Shown here: positions 53,460-61,768 of the stretch, one piece after another
Numbering within the stretch: position 1 is the first letter of the stretch
How the letters are laid out: each line of letters begins with the position of its first letter
Source of the DNA: Rhizobium sp. NZLR1
GTDB lineage: Bacteria; Pseudomonadota; Alphaproteobacteria; Rhizobiales; Rhizobiaceae
Reading direction: 5' to 3'
DNA length: 64,000 nucleotides
Assembly (NCBI RefSeq): GCF_017357385.1
Contig: NZ_CP071632.1
Coordinates: 2,733,501-2,797,500, forward strand
Translations under genes and position numbers: made by a program
Notes under the pieces: generated by a model
Database searches by the model: none
What the model saw: only the letters and a program-made list of their open reading frames with translations
Told to the model about the DNA's origin: nothing

Positions 53460-54101
53460 ATGTCCAAGGTTCGTGTCGCAGCATTTTCCCTTTCCGTGGA
53501 TGGTTTCGGCGCCGGGCCGGAGCAAAGCATGCAAGATCCACTCGGCAAGCGCGGAACTGAGATGTTTCAATGGTTTTTCCATACCCGCACGTTTCGCGCG
53601 ATGCAGGGAAAGGACGACGGCTCGCAAGGAATTGACGAGGATTATGCCGCCCGTGGCATGGCCAATTTCGGCGCCTTCATCCTCGGCCGCAACATGTTCG
53701 GCCCCATCCGCGGCGATTGGCCTGATAAGGCCTGGAAGGGCTGGTGGGGGCCAAACCCGCCCTACCATGCGCCAACCTTCATCCTGACGCACTATCCCCG
53801 CGAACCCCTCGTCATGGAGGGCGGCACGACCTTTCACTTCGTCACCGGCGGCATCGAGGACGCCCTTGAAAAGGCGAAGGCCGCGGCCGGCGGCAAGGAT
53901 GTGAAGATCGGCGGCGGGGTCAGCACCGTGCGCCAATATCTTCAGGCCGGCCTGATCGATGAATTGCATTTCGCCCTCTCGCCCGTCGTGCTCGGCAAGG
54001 GCGAAGCAATGTTCACCGGCATCGACCTGCCCGCTCTCGGCTTCCGCGTCGCCGAGCATGTCGCCACCGAACACGCCACGCACATCGTGCTCGCAAAATA
54101 A
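53460..54101 (+). CDS. Dihydrofolate reductase-like (RibD C-terminal) protein
   Basis: The 213-residue protein has the RibD C-terminal/DHFR-like pattern: VRVAAFSLSVDGFGAGPEQS, FGAFILGRNMFGPI, DVKIGGGVSTVRQYLQ, ELHFALSPVVLGKGEAMF. It is probably an NADPH-dependent reductase; the substrate is unknown and true folate reduction is unlikely. GGAGG precedes the ATG. It is divergent from the HxlR gene, a frequent arrangement in proteobacteria. Confidence 0.87.
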   Translation: MSKVRVAAFSLSVDGFGAGPEQSMQDPLGKRGTEMFQWFFHTRTFRAMQGKDDGSQGIDEDYAARGMANFGAFILGRNMFGPIRGDWPDKAWKGWWGPNPPYHAPTFILTHYPREPLVMEGGTTFHFVTGGIEDALEKAKAAAGGKDVKIGGGVSTVRQYLQAGLIDELHFALSPVVLGKGEAMFTGIDLPALGFRVAEHVATEHATHIVLAK

Positions 54102-54130
54102 ACGAGCCGCCGATCGGAATCGGCATTCGT

Positions 54131-54430
54131 TCACACCAGCGCGTGCCGCAGGATGCCTGCGGCGGCAATGGCGATGATGACGGTCGGCAGCACGGGCAGC
54201 CGGGCTGCCGCCAGCATCGTCACCGCAAGAGCAATCAGATCCGCCGGCCGGCCGGTGACGAAGTCGGGTGCGATGACAGTGATCAATACGCAGCCCGGAG
54301 CACTCTCCATGACGATGCGCAGGCGCGGGCCGAGCGCGCGGTTGCGCAGGAAGAGATAGCCGCCGATGCGGGTGAGATAGGTGACCGTCGCCATCAGCAC
54401 GATCGCGGTGAGGTAAAGCGGATCAGCCAT
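54131..54430 (-). CDS. azlD: AzlD-family branched-chain amino acid exporter subunit
   Basis: The 99-residue inner-membrane protein has three to four helices and the AzlD features TAIVLMATVTYLTRIGGYLF and PGCVLITVIAPDFVTGRP. It forms an exporter with AzlC, whose stop overlaps its start by eight bases. Confidence 0.87.
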   Translation of the reverse strand: MADPLYLTAIVLMATVTYLTRIGGYLFLRNRALGPRLRIVMESAPGCVLITVIAPDFVTGRPADLIALAVTMLAAARLPVLPTVIIAIAAAGILRHALV

Positions 54431-55148
54431 CGGCGCGCGCCATCAGGAATGCCGCGGCAACGCCGGATAGCGCGCCTGCCGGAACATACCAGGCCCCCGG
54501 TAGCGCCAGGTAGGTTGCAGCCGCGAAGAACAGGCTGACGAGCCAGGGAAGTGCTGCTTTCGCGCCCTTCCACATGCCGGCGAGCATCACCAGGAACACG
54601 GCCGGAAACGCCATGTCGAAACCGTATTCGGTGACGTCGCCGAGGATCGGTCCGACCAAGACGCCGATGGTCGTGAAGATGACCCAGCAAAAATAGAGGC
54701 CGAGCGCCACGCCGAAGAAATAACCCAGGCTGAGATTGGCCCGGGCCTTCCTCGCATCCGCCAGTCCCATCGCCCAGCTCTCGTCGCACATGAAGAACAG
54801 CGCCATCAGCGCCTGTCTTTTCGACAGATGGCGAATGAAGGGGGCAAGTGCTGCTCCCATCAGCAGATGCCGGCTGTTGACGAGAAAGGTGATGGCGGCG
54901 ATGAGAAGCACGTGCGGCGGCGAGGACCAAAGCTCCACAGCGGCAAACTCCGATCCGCCGCCGAAATTCAGCCCCGTCATCAGCGGCACCTCAACGGCCG
55001 TAAATCCCTTGCCGGCGGCCTGCGCGCCGAGCACCAGCGCAAACGGCACGAAGCCCAGCATGATCGGGATCGCCGCCTTCAGGCCGCGCCATGCCTCGGA
55101 TCGCCCTTTTGCGGGCATGCTGATGTCTTCAGAGATGCAGTCCGTCAC
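54423..55148 (-). CDS. azlC: AzlC-family branched-chain amino acid exporter subunit
   Basis: The 241-residue inner-membrane protein matches AzlC: RGLKAAIPIMLGFVPFALVL, VNSRHLLMGAALAPFI and CDESWAMGLADA. With AzlD it exports branched-chain or other amino acids. The start may be GTG 55148 or ATG 55118. Divergent from it is an Lrp-family regulator, the usual controller. Confidence 0.88.
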   Translation of the reverse strand: MTDCISEDISMPAKGRSEAWRGLKAAIPIMLGFVPFALVLGAQAAGKGFTAVEVPLMTGLNFGGGSEFAAVELWSSPPHVLLIAAITFLVNSRHLLMGAALAPFIRHLSKRQALMALFFMCDESWAMGLADARKARANLSLGYFFGVALGLYFCWVIFTTIGVLVGPILGDVTEYGFDMAFPAVFLVMLAGMWKGAKAALPWLVSLFFAAATYLALPGAWYVPAGALSGVAAAFLMARADG

Positions 55149-55250
55149 CTCGGTAACCCTTGTTATCGAAAGCGTGCCGCGAACAGCGGTGCGTCGCCTG
55201 AATTATTATCGCAATCCCGAGAGCGATTGGTTGCGTTCTCAAATATGTAT

Positions 55251-55265
55251 TGCCATTTTATTGGC
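55251..55265. promoter_or_regulatory. Inverted repeat in the azlC-lrp intergenic region
   Basis: TGCCATTTTATTGGCA-type arms (TGCCA and TGGCA) around an AT centre lie 42 bases before the Lrp start. They fit an Lrp/AsnC operator. Confidence 0.5.
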
Positions 55266-55307
55266 ATCCCGTGCCAATGACTAGCCAATCACGAGCAGAG
55301 GACGCCA

Positions 55308-55766
55308 ATGAAGCTGGATTCCATAGATCGCGCCATACTCCGCGTCCTGCAGCAGGACGGCAGAATCCAGAACACCGAACTGGCCGCCAAGGTCGGACTG
55401 TCTCCGTCACCGTGTCTGAGGCGCGTCAGGATGCTCGAAGAAGCCGGGATCATCAGACATTACGTCGCATTGCTGGACCCGGTGAAGCTCGACATGGGCT
55501 TCAGCGTATTTGTCCGCATCTGGTTGTTGGCTCAGGACGAAGAGACGACGGCGGCCTTCTGCCGTGCGGCGGAGAAGCTGCCCCAGATCGTCGAATGCCA
55601 TCTGATGGCCGGCGACTGTGATTTCATCCTCCGGGTCGTGGCTCCAGATCTGGACGGCTACAGGCGCTTCCAGATGGAACACCTCGGCCGCATCGAAGGC
55701 GTCCGCAACATCAAGACGGAAATCCCGATGCAGAAGATCAAGCAGTCATGGCAGGTTCCGGTCTGA
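55308..55766 (+). CDS. Lrp/AsnC-family transcriptional regulator
   Basis: The 152-residue protein has an N-terminal helix-turn-helix (RIQNTELAAKVGLSPSPCLR) and a C-terminal RAM domain (CHLMAGDCDFILRVVAPDLD). Its divergent neighbours azlCD export amino acids, so it probably senses one of these and activates export. A second Lrp protein lies at 59362-59865. Confidence 0.9.
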   Translation: MKLDSIDRAILRVLQQDGRIQNTELAAKVGLSPSPCLRRVRMLEEAGIIRHYVALLDPVKLDMGFSVFVRIWLLAQDEETTAAFCRAAEKLPQIVECHLMAGDCDFILRVVAPDLDGYRRFQMEHLGRIEGVRNIKTEIPMQKIKQSWQVPV

Positions 55767-56067
55767 CGACCGTGAGAAAAAGAACAAGGCGCCGGCATTC
55801 TTCAATTCGCGCGCATGTCCGTCGAGATCTACGAACGCTCCGAGGACGCATTCCTCGAAACGTTCTGTCTTGAGCATGATGCCGATCGACAAGCTCAGAT
55901 TGCCAGAGGATACGGGCGTCCGGCCGGGCAGGCACCAAACCGTGTCAGAGAAATAGCGGTGGTGTAGCTGGGGAATGAGCGTAGAGTGAGCGCCATCGGC
56001 CCATCGGCATCGGCACTTCCGCTTGAGAGACCATAGGTGCTCTTGCCGCTTTTCGGATGGCACGACG
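55767..56067. other. Intergenic region, 301 bases
   Basis: It separates the Lrp gene from a small gene. A minus-strand frame (55746-55877) starts MLKTERFEECVLGAFVDLDG but has no ribosome binding site, so I do not call it. Confidence 0.4.
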
Positions 56068-56271
56068 ATGCTCCTATCGCTCATCTCACTCAATGATGAT
56101 GAAATAACAATCGTCACCGATGCAGTTCGGCTATGGTGCTGCGAGAGGAAGCTCGACATCGACAGCATCGAAGGGCGCCGCGCCATCACCATTGCCGTCG
56201 ATCTCATCCAGATGAACACTGACCGCGACAGGCTTTTTACCGAGCTGTCGAAGCAGTTGGACCACCAGTAG
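56068..56271 (+). CDS. Small hypothetical protein, 67 residues
   Basis: The protein begins MLLSLISLNDDEITIVTDAV and contains RLWCCERKLDIDSIEGRRAI, ending in a charged helix. The composition is that of a real soluble protein, similar in style to small rhizobial regulators. Start: ATG 56068; the frame opens 15 codons upstream. Function unknown. Confidence 0.55.
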   Translation: MLLSLISLNDDEITIVTDAVRLWCCERKLDIDSIEGRRAITIAVDLIQMNTDRDRLFTELSKQLDHQ

Positions 56272-56297
56272 GACCCGACGGCGGTGGCTCGAGAGGC

Positions 56298-57173
56298 TTA
56301 AAGTCGCTTTTCAAAAAACGTGTCGGGATATGGGTCGTCATTGAACCGGTCGATCTCATGCCAGCCGGTTCCGCGATAGAGCTGTTGCGCCTCGGAAAGC
56401 GCACTGTTCGTATCCAGACGGAGGAGCTTGACGGATAGCTCGCGGGCGATGGTCTCGGCGGCAAACATGAGGCGTGTTGCGAGCCCGAGGCCACGCGCGG
56501 AGGGGGCGACCCAGAGCCTTTTGATCTCCGCGACCTCGCCACCGCTACCCTTCAACCCGACGCAGCCGATCGGCAGGCCATCGGACAAGGCCACCAGGAA
56601 CGCACCGCGCGGACGGGTCATATCCTTGGCGTCGGGATCGCGGGACAGCGATACATCGAAGCCCTTCTCAAACCGGCGTGAAAGTTCGCCGTAATATTCG
56701 CTCAAGCAATAGCTGGCGTCCTCGTGCCGAGGGTCCGTCTCCTCGATCACGATCTGGTCGCGCCTCAGCGAGGAAGCAACGATGTCCATGGCGCGTAGGA
56801 GTTCTTCCGGGCGGCGATGGCGTGCCAGAAATCCCTCCGCCTGCGCATTGGAAAGCGCTTCATAAGCCTGGAACTCGGACTGACCGATTTTGGTCAATCT
56901 GGCGATGCGGCGACGCGCGTCCTGAGGGTTCGGCACCGTCTCGATGAGCCCCTCCTCTTCCAGACTGCGCAGCAGACGGCTCATCAAGCCCGAGTCCAGA
57001 CCGAGGTAATCGCGGATCACGGCAACATCCGATTGTCCCCGTCCGATCGAATTGAGCACGCGGGCAGCCCCGAGCGGACGCCCGCGCCCGAGGAAAGAGC
57101 TGTCGAGAGCGCCGACTTCGGAAGTGACGGCACGGTTGAAGCGACGGACGCGGGAGACAGGATCGCAAGCCAT
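56298..57173 (-). CDS. Bifunctional MarR-type regulator / GNAT acetyltransferase
   Basis: A 291-residue fusion. An N-terminal MarR winged helix spans about residues 1-140 (DYLGLDSGLMSRLLRSLEEE, GLIETVPNPQDARRRIARLT). A GNAT domain follows (EIKRLWVAPSARGLGLATRL, RLDTNSALSEAQQLYRGTGW). The family is common in proteobacteria; its effectors are unknown. The start codon directly abuts a 24-base perfect palindrome, leaving no room for a Shine-Dalgarno sequence. The mRNA may be leaderless and autorepressed. Confidence 0.87.
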   Translation of the reverse strand: MACDPVSRVRRFNRAVTSEVGALDSSFLGRGRPLGAARVLNSIGRGQSDVAVIRDYLGLDSGLMSRLLRSLEEEGLIETVPNPQDARRRIARLTKIGQSEFQAYEALSNAQAEGFLARHRRPEELLRAMDIVASSLRRDQIVIEETDPRHEDASYCLSEYYGELSRRFEKGFDVSLSRDPDAKDMTRPRGAFLVALSDGLPIGCVGLKGSGGEVAEIKRLWVAPSARGLGLATRLMFAAETIARELSVKLLRLDTNSALSEAQQLYRGTGWHEIDRFNDDPYPDTFFEKRL

Positions 57174-57197
57174 ATTATCTGACTTAAGTCAGATAAT
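57174..57197. promoter_or_regulatory. Perfect 24-base palindrome at the MarR-GNAT start
   Basis: ATTATCTGACTTAAGTCAGATAAT reads the same on both strands and ends exactly at the ATG of the MarR-GNAT gene. It is the obvious candidate for the operator of this MarR protein. Confidence 0.8.
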
Positions 57198-57287
57198 TGA
57201 TCCTGTCAATTCTGAGATCAAAAGCAGAGGTCTCGCCGGTCGGCGGTTTGCAGCCATCTTGCGGATCCCCATCCCCTCGCCTAAGGG

Positions 57288-58127
57288 ATGGTAACGTCCC
57301 GCAAGGCCTCCCCCGTGTTCCGTTTTGCTCTCCACGTCCTGATCGTTCTCCTTCTGACGCTGCTCACGCAGATCAGCGGCATCGCCTATCTCATCGCCTT
57401 GGCCGCGTCGCGCGCCTGGGGCATCCGGCGCTTTCTGACGAAGCTCGCCATCTTCCTGTTTTGCTATGCCGGTGCGACATTTGCCGCGAGCCTCGCAGCC
57501 CCGATGGTCGGGCGGGTACCCCTCTCCTGCATATCAAGCGCCACAGACAGGCTCGTGGTCCGCTCCCCGATCTATTGCCTGCTGAACCGCAACTACGTCA
57601 CCCCTCACCTGCGCGATCTGGCAAAAGCGCTTGCCGCCCACATGAACGAGGAATTTCCCGGTACCGTCACCGTCGCGCTGGATGCGAATTTCCCCTTCGT
57701 CAACGGCTTTCCGCTGCTGCCGCACCTTTCGCATGCCGACGGAAAAAAGCTCGACTTCGCCTATTATTACAAGGATGCGGACGACGCTTTCCTGGATGGC
57801 GTCACCCGCTCCCCGATCGGTTATTTCGCTTTCGAGCAGCCCGCGCCGGGCGACGAATTGCCATGCCAAGGGCGCAATGACTGGCTTACCACACGCTGGG
57901 ATTTCGACGCGCTGCAGCCGTTGTTTCCGGCCTATGGCATCGAGGAGCAGCGCACATCGGCCGCGGTCGCCTGGCTGACGAGCGAAGGCGTGGCGCGCTT
58001 CGGCCTGCAGAAGATCTTCATCGAGCCGCATCTGAAGAACGCGCTTGGCATTACCAACAGCCATGTCCGCTTCCAAGGCTGCCGCGCCGCCCGCCACGAC
58101 GACCATATCCATATCCAGGTTGAATGA
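57288..58127 (+). CDS. Membrane-anchored protein with possible M15-like metal site
   Basis: The 279-residue protein has two membrane helices (FALHVLIVLLLTLLTQISGI and LTKLAIFLFCYAGATFAASL) followed by a soluble part. There, LSHADGKKLDFAYYYKDADD and a C-terminal HDDHIHIQVE resemble the HxxxxxxD and HxH zinc ligands of LAS (M15/M74) peptidases. That fold would make it an envelope peptidoglycan enzyme, but overall similarity to known families is not apparent to me. The ribosome binding site is weak. Confidence 0.6.
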   Translation: MVTSRKASPVFRFALHVLIVLLLTLLTQISGIAYLIALAASRAWGIRRFLTKLAIFLFCYAGATFAASLAAPMVGRVPLSCISSATDRLVVRSPIYCLLNRNYVTPHLRDLAKALAAHMNEEFPGTVTVALDANFPFVNGFPLLPHLSHADGKKLDFAYYYKDADDAFLDGVTRSPIGYFAFEQPAPGDELPCQGRNDWLTTRWDFDALQPLFPAYGIEEQRTSAAVAWLTSEGVARFGLQKIFIEPHLKNALGITNSHVRFQGCRAARHDDHIHIQVE

Positions 58128-58204
58128 GCGTAAGCTGGGAGGATTGAAAAGCCCTAATGCGCCACACGGACTATGTCAGACGAGAGTGGGGAGGTTTGCT
58201 CCGT

Positions 58205-58819
58205 ATGAATATTTTCATTCTGCTGATCGGTTTTCCAGGCGTCGGGAAACTCGCGATCGCCAAAGAATTGAGCCCCCTTTTTTCCGCAAAGATTGTCGAC
58301 AATCATTGGTTCAATAACCCGATACTGCGCCTCATCGATGATGACGGGACATCTCCCCTCCCAAACGGAATATGGGAATACACCGGAAGAGTTCGGCAAG
58401 CCGTCTTGGATGCGATCGTCGCCTATGGCGCGCCCTCGGCAAACTTCATCTTCACGCATGCCGGTATTGAAGGCGATGAACGCAGCATGCGCACTTTTCA
58501 ACAAATTGCTGCCGCGGCTCAACAGCGCCAAGCCTTGCTGGTGCCGATCCGATTGCTCTGCGACGAGGATGAGTTGGCACGCCGCATTTCTACACCCGCA
58601 CGCCGCGTCCACTTAAAATCAATAGATGTAGAAGCCTCGAGAGAACGCAGCCGACGAGCTTGCGTTCTCGATCCTCAACATCAAAATACGCTCGTCCTGG
58701 ACGTAACTTTCGCATCACCGGGGGAAAGTGCGGACGCTATTCGAAACCATGTTTTGAACGCCGCATCTAGCCGGAATGTCGCAACCATCTCTGCCGCAGG
58801 TGATGGGATGGAGCAATAG
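58205..58819 (+). CDS. P-loop kinase-like protein
   Basis: The 204-residue protein has an N-terminal Walker A-like loop (LLIGFPGVGKLAIAKEL) followed by a DNHWFNNP stretch and VPIRLLCDEDELARRIS. It resembles shikimate/gluconate-kinase-like P-loop proteins with a GxPGxGKLTIA loop, except that the serine/threonine position is alanine. The substrate is unknown and activity is uncertain. GGGAGG lies 15 bases before the ATG. Confidence 0.65.
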   Translation: MNIFILLIGFPGVGKLAIAKELSPLFSAKIVDNHWFNNPILRLIDDDGTSPLPNGIWEYTGRVRQAVLDAIVAYGAPSANFIFTHAGIEGDERSMRTFQQIAAAAQQRQALLVPIRLLCDEDELARRISTPARRVHLKSIDVEASRERSRRACVLDPQHQNTLVLDVTFASPGESADAIRNHVLNAASSRNVATISAAGDGMEQ

Positions 58820-58847
58820 GCCCTCATCGGCCCAGGGGAGACATGCC

Positions 58848-59213
58848 ATGAAAGCCCTCTCGATCCTCTTGCTGATCGAAACGTGCCTCTATGCCACTGC
58901 CTCGCTCACCCATGCCGGCTTTATCCTCGAAGGACACGAGCATCACCAGGCGATGATTGCCGAAGCGGTGATAGCCGCCGCTCTTTTGCTCGGCCTGATC
59001 TCGCTTGTCCTGAACCGGCGATGGAGCCGAACGGCGGCGCTTTGCGCCCAGGCCTTCGCCCTCCTCGGCACCCTCGTCGGCGCCTTCACTATCGCCATCG
59101 GCGTCGGGCCACAGACCACGCTCGATTATATCACCCATGGCGCGATGATCCTGCTCCTGGTCTTGGGCATCATCTGGCTGACGAGAACCAGCAACCCTCC
59201 TCCCCGTGATTAG
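58848..59213 (+). CDS. Four-helix membrane protein, 121 residues
   Basis: Hydrophobic segments near residues 3-20, 35-55, 62-85 and 95-112 predict four membrane helices. The first is followed by HAGFILEGHEHHQAMIAEAV. GGGGAGAC precedes the ATG at 58848. No family recognised; it may be an uncharacterised membrane protein typical of Rhizobiales. Confidence 0.65.
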   Translation: MKALSILLLIETCLYATASLTHAGFILEGHEHHQAMIAEAVIAAALLLGLISLVLNRRWSRTAALCAQAFALLGTLVGAFTIAIGVGPQTTLDYITHGAMILLLVLGIIWLTRTSNPPPRD

Positions 59214-59272
59214 TGCCGCTCTCTCGCCAGCCTCACTGAGGTGCCCCTATCCCAGGCGCACCCTCTCTCCGG

Positions 59273-59310
59273 CCTCATCCTGAGACGCCCCGCAAGGGCC
59301 TCGAAGGACG
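59273..59310. repeat. RIME-like palindromic repeat
   Basis: CCTCATCCTGAGACGCCCCG and CCTCGAAGGACG are the inverse of the half-sites seen at 15131-15167 and 24976-25023. Confidence 0.7.
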
Positions 59311-59361
59311 GCGCTGGCCACCCGACGGCACCCATACGACGGGCAAGGCGCCACGCGTGAC

Positions 59362-59865
59362 CTATCGCAGCGGCAGCTCGTAGCTTCGCTTAAGCGTTTC
59401 CATCGGCACGTCGGTCTTGACGCTGAGGACGCTCGGAATGTGGGTCAGGTGGTCGGCCTGAAAACGCCAATAGCTGTGCAAATCGGTGGTGACGATGCGA
59501 AGCACGGCGTCGCACTCGCCCGTCGTCAGGTAACATTCCATCACCTCGGGAAACCGTCTCACGGCTTCGGCGAAGCGCAGGGCGACCTCGGCATCCTGGG
59601 TCTTGAACCATACGCGGGCAAAAACCGTCAGCCCCGCCCCAACCTTTGCCGGATCCAGCACGGCGACATAGCGATCGATGATCCCGGCTTCTTCCAGCAG
59701 CCGCACGCGGCGCAGGCAGGGCGAATGTGACAGGCCTACCTCCTTTGCCAGCTCGACATTCGAAATGCGCCCGTCGCGCTGAAGTACGCGCAGAATGTGG
59801 CGATCGATCGCATCGAGTGCATCCGACGGCGAATTGAAAGCTTCCAGCGCAGAACCAAATTTCAA
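59362..59865 (-). CDS. Lrp/AsnC-family transcriptional regulator (second copy)
   Basis: The 167-residue protein has the Lrp helix-turn-helix (RISNVELAKEVGLSHSPCLR) and RAM domain (CYLTTGECDAVLRIVTTDLH). The only available start is TTG at 59865, since a TAA lies three codons upstream; a long AT-rich stretch follows, as for a promoter. The likely target, divergent from it, would normally be an amino-acid enzyme or exporter, but only a short frame at 59995 is there. Confidence 0.85.
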   Translation of the reverse strand: MKFGSALEAFNSPSDALDAIDRHILRVLQRDGRISNVELAKEVGLSHSPCLRRVRLLEEAGIIDRYVAVLDPAKVGAGLTVFARVWFKTQDAEVALRFAEAVRRFPEVMECYLTTGECDAVLRIVTTDLHSYWRFQADHLTHIPSVLSVKTDVPMETLKRSYELPLR

Positions 59866-59994
59866 ACGATTTTAAAAATCCCACCCGAAAAGCTAATCGA
59901 TTTTAATTTTATTATTAAAATTTTCTTGTTGCAGCGCAAAAAAATTTAACCATTATTTCTGTAGACGCTCAGGTTGTTCGTTGGAGAAACTCGC

Positions 59995-60168
59995 ATGACT
60001 GTGACATTTCCGCTATCCGAGAAGCGCGACGCAGAGTTATTGCTGAAGCACTTGACGTTGCACAAACTCAGCTGTCCGGGAAACTGTGTCGTGTCGCTCA
60101 AGGCGTACGTCGCCCACGTTTCTTCCTCTCATACCACGGCACTCGGTACCGCTCGTACCGCTTGGTAA
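59995..60168 (+). CDS. Short hypothetical frame, 57 residues
   Basis: A good Shine-Dalgarno (TTGGAGAAAC) precedes the ATG at 59995. The product (MTVTFPLSEKRDAELLLKHL...) is not recognisable. It may be a small protein or the remnant of a longer gene once controlled by the divergent Lrp regulator. Confidence 0.35.
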   Translation: MTVTFPLSEKRDAELLLKHLTLHKLSCPGNCVVSLKAYVAHVSSSHTTALGTARTAW

Positions 60169-60235
60169 TGATCGAATGTCTTGGGCTCCTTGCCGAATGT
60201 TCGTGCCTTTCGCTTTTGCTCAAGGCGTCGACCGC

Positions 60236-60826
60236 CTATCTCGCTGCAGGCAGCCTCATGCCGGCGAACTTCAGGATATCCTCGATCTTCGTGTCGAGAT
60301 CCGCGTCGGGTTCGACCTGGCCGTCTATCATCAGCAAGGCAAGGCCGTGCGTCAACGACCAAAGAAAGAGCGCGGCAATCGGCACATCCTCAGGCGTCAG
60401 CCGTTTTTCCAGATCGTCCTTCATCTGCCGGTAAACCCGCGCCCGCGAGGCGCGGATCGCTTCATTTCCTTTGGAATAGGCCTGAAAACTCTCCCCGAAC
60501 ATCAGCCGATAGAGGCCCGGATTCGCGCGGGCAAAGGCGACATATGCGATGCCGCCGGCAAGCAGGTGTCGCCGGGGACCATCCAGGGCGGCATCAATGG
60601 TTTCGCTGAGTTCGGCAAAGCCTTGTTCGGCAAGTGACGCCGCGATGGCGTCAAGGCTGTTGAAATAATGGTAGGCCGCCGGAGCCGAGACCCCGGCGCG
60701 GCGACCGATTTCCCGCATGCTGAGCGCCGCCGGGCCTCCCTCCTCGATAAGCGCCCTTGCCATCGCCAGTAACGTGGGGCGCAGATTGCCGTGATGATAG
60801 CGGGTCGCTGTTTTATCCCTAGTCAT
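60236..60826 (-). CDS. TetR/AcrR-family transcriptional regulator
   Basis: The 196-residue protein has a TetR DNA-binding domain (ALSMREIGRRAGVSAPAAYH, then YFNSLDAIAASLAEQG) and a C-terminal helical ligand domain (GLYRLMFGESFQAYSKGNEA). It is divergent from a methyltransferase gene with a perfect inverted repeat between them, and probably represses that gene and itself. Confidence 0.9.
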   Translation of the reverse strand: MTRDKTATRYHHGNLRPTLLAMARALIEEGGPAALSMREIGRRAGVSAPAAYHYFNSLDAIAASLAEQGFAELSETIDAALDGPRRHLLAGGIAYVAFARANPGLYRLMFGESFQAYSKGNEAIRASRARVYRQMKDDLEKRLTPEDVPIAALFLWSLTHGLALLMIDGQVEPDADLDTKIEDILKFAGMRLPAAR

Positions 60827-60848
60827 GTCTTGATCTAATCTTTACATC

Positions 60849-60867
60849 GTTAAAATCGTGTTTTAAC
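60849..60867. promoter_or_regulatory. Inverted repeat, probable TetR operator
   Basis: GTTAAAA-TCGTG-TTTTAAC is a perfect 7-base inverted repeat, 22 bases before the TetR start codon, in the shared promoter region. Confidence 0.7.
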
Positions 60868-60937
60868 CTGCCCGCGATGACAAGGGTCAGCTACGGTCCG
60901 GGCGTCGGGACCAAGGTTTACAGACAACGAGGCTTTC

Positions 60938-61768
60938 ATGCGAGCATCGGAACCAAGCCGCACCGCGCTGGGCGCTGCAGCCTACAGGGCGGCGCACCAG
61001 AACGTCGATGGCGGCGCAATCTTCTTCGACCCCTACGCTCGCCGGATACTCGGTGAGGAGGCGAGCGCCGAGGCTGACCTGAAAGCCCGGGACCCCTCTA
61101 CGCGATCCTTTCGCCTCTTCATGGCGGCACGCAGCCGATATGCCGAAGACTGCCTTGCCCTGTCCGTAGCAAGAGACGTCCGGCAGGCAGTTATCCTCGG
61201 CGCCGGGCTCGACACCTTTGCACTGCGCAATCCCCATGCCGGCCTGAAGGTCTTCGAAGTCGATCATCCTGCCACGCAAAGCTGGAAGCAGACGCGGCTG
61301 AACGAAACCGAGCTGACGCACGCCCCGCCGACATTCGTTCCGGTCGATTTCGAGCAGGAAGATCTCAAAGAGTGCCTCGTCGCGTCCGGCTTCAAGCTGG
61401 AAACGCCATCCTTCTTCATCTGGCTCGGCGTCGTGCCCTATCTCAAGGAGGCGTCGGTCTTTTCCCTGCTGCGCTTCGTCGCCGGCCTGCCGAGCGCATC
61501 CGTCGTCTTCGACTACAGCGAACCCCTCGAAAATTATTCACCCGAACGCCGTGCCCGCGCGGCGGAAATGGGATCGCGCACGGCTGCGGCCGGCGAACCG
61601 TGGCTGACACACTTCGATCCGAAGGAAATCTCCGAGCGATTGCTGAGCCTGGGGTTCGTTTCTCTGGAGGATCTCGGCCCCACCGAAATGGCAAAGCGCT
61701 TCTTCGGCCTGCCAAGGGATGCACCGGATCGCGGCGCTGGCCCGCACGTCATATGGGCGGGGAGATAG
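60938..61768 (+). CDS. SAM-dependent methyltransferase, leucine carboxyl methyltransferase type
   Basis: The 276-residue protein matches the TIGR00027/PPM1-like group: SRTALGAAAYRAAHQ, RDVRQAVILGAGLDTFALRN (SAM site), VFEVDHPATQSWKQTRL. Such enzymes methylate carboxyl groups or unknown small molecules. GAGG precedes the ATG at 60938. It is probably controlled by the divergent TetR protein. Confidence 0.87.
   Translation: MRASEPSRTALGAAAYRAAHQNVDGGAIFFDPYARRILGEEASAEADLKARDPSTRSFRLFMAARSRYAEDCLALSVARDVRQAVILGAGLDTFALRNPHAGLKVFEVDHPATQSWKQTRLNETELTHAPPTFVPVDFEQEDLKECLVASGFKLETPSFFIWLGVVPYLKEASVFSLLRFVAGLPSASVVFDYSEPLENYSPERRARAAEMGSRTAAAGEPWLTHFDPKEISERLLSLGFVSLEDLGPTEMAKRFFGLPRDAPDRGAGPHVIWAGR

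Noticed and set aside
55746-55877. Minus-strand 43-residue frame MLKTERFEECVLGAFVDLDG...
   Set aside because: The sequence looks plausible, but there is no Shine-Dalgarno and no recognised relative.
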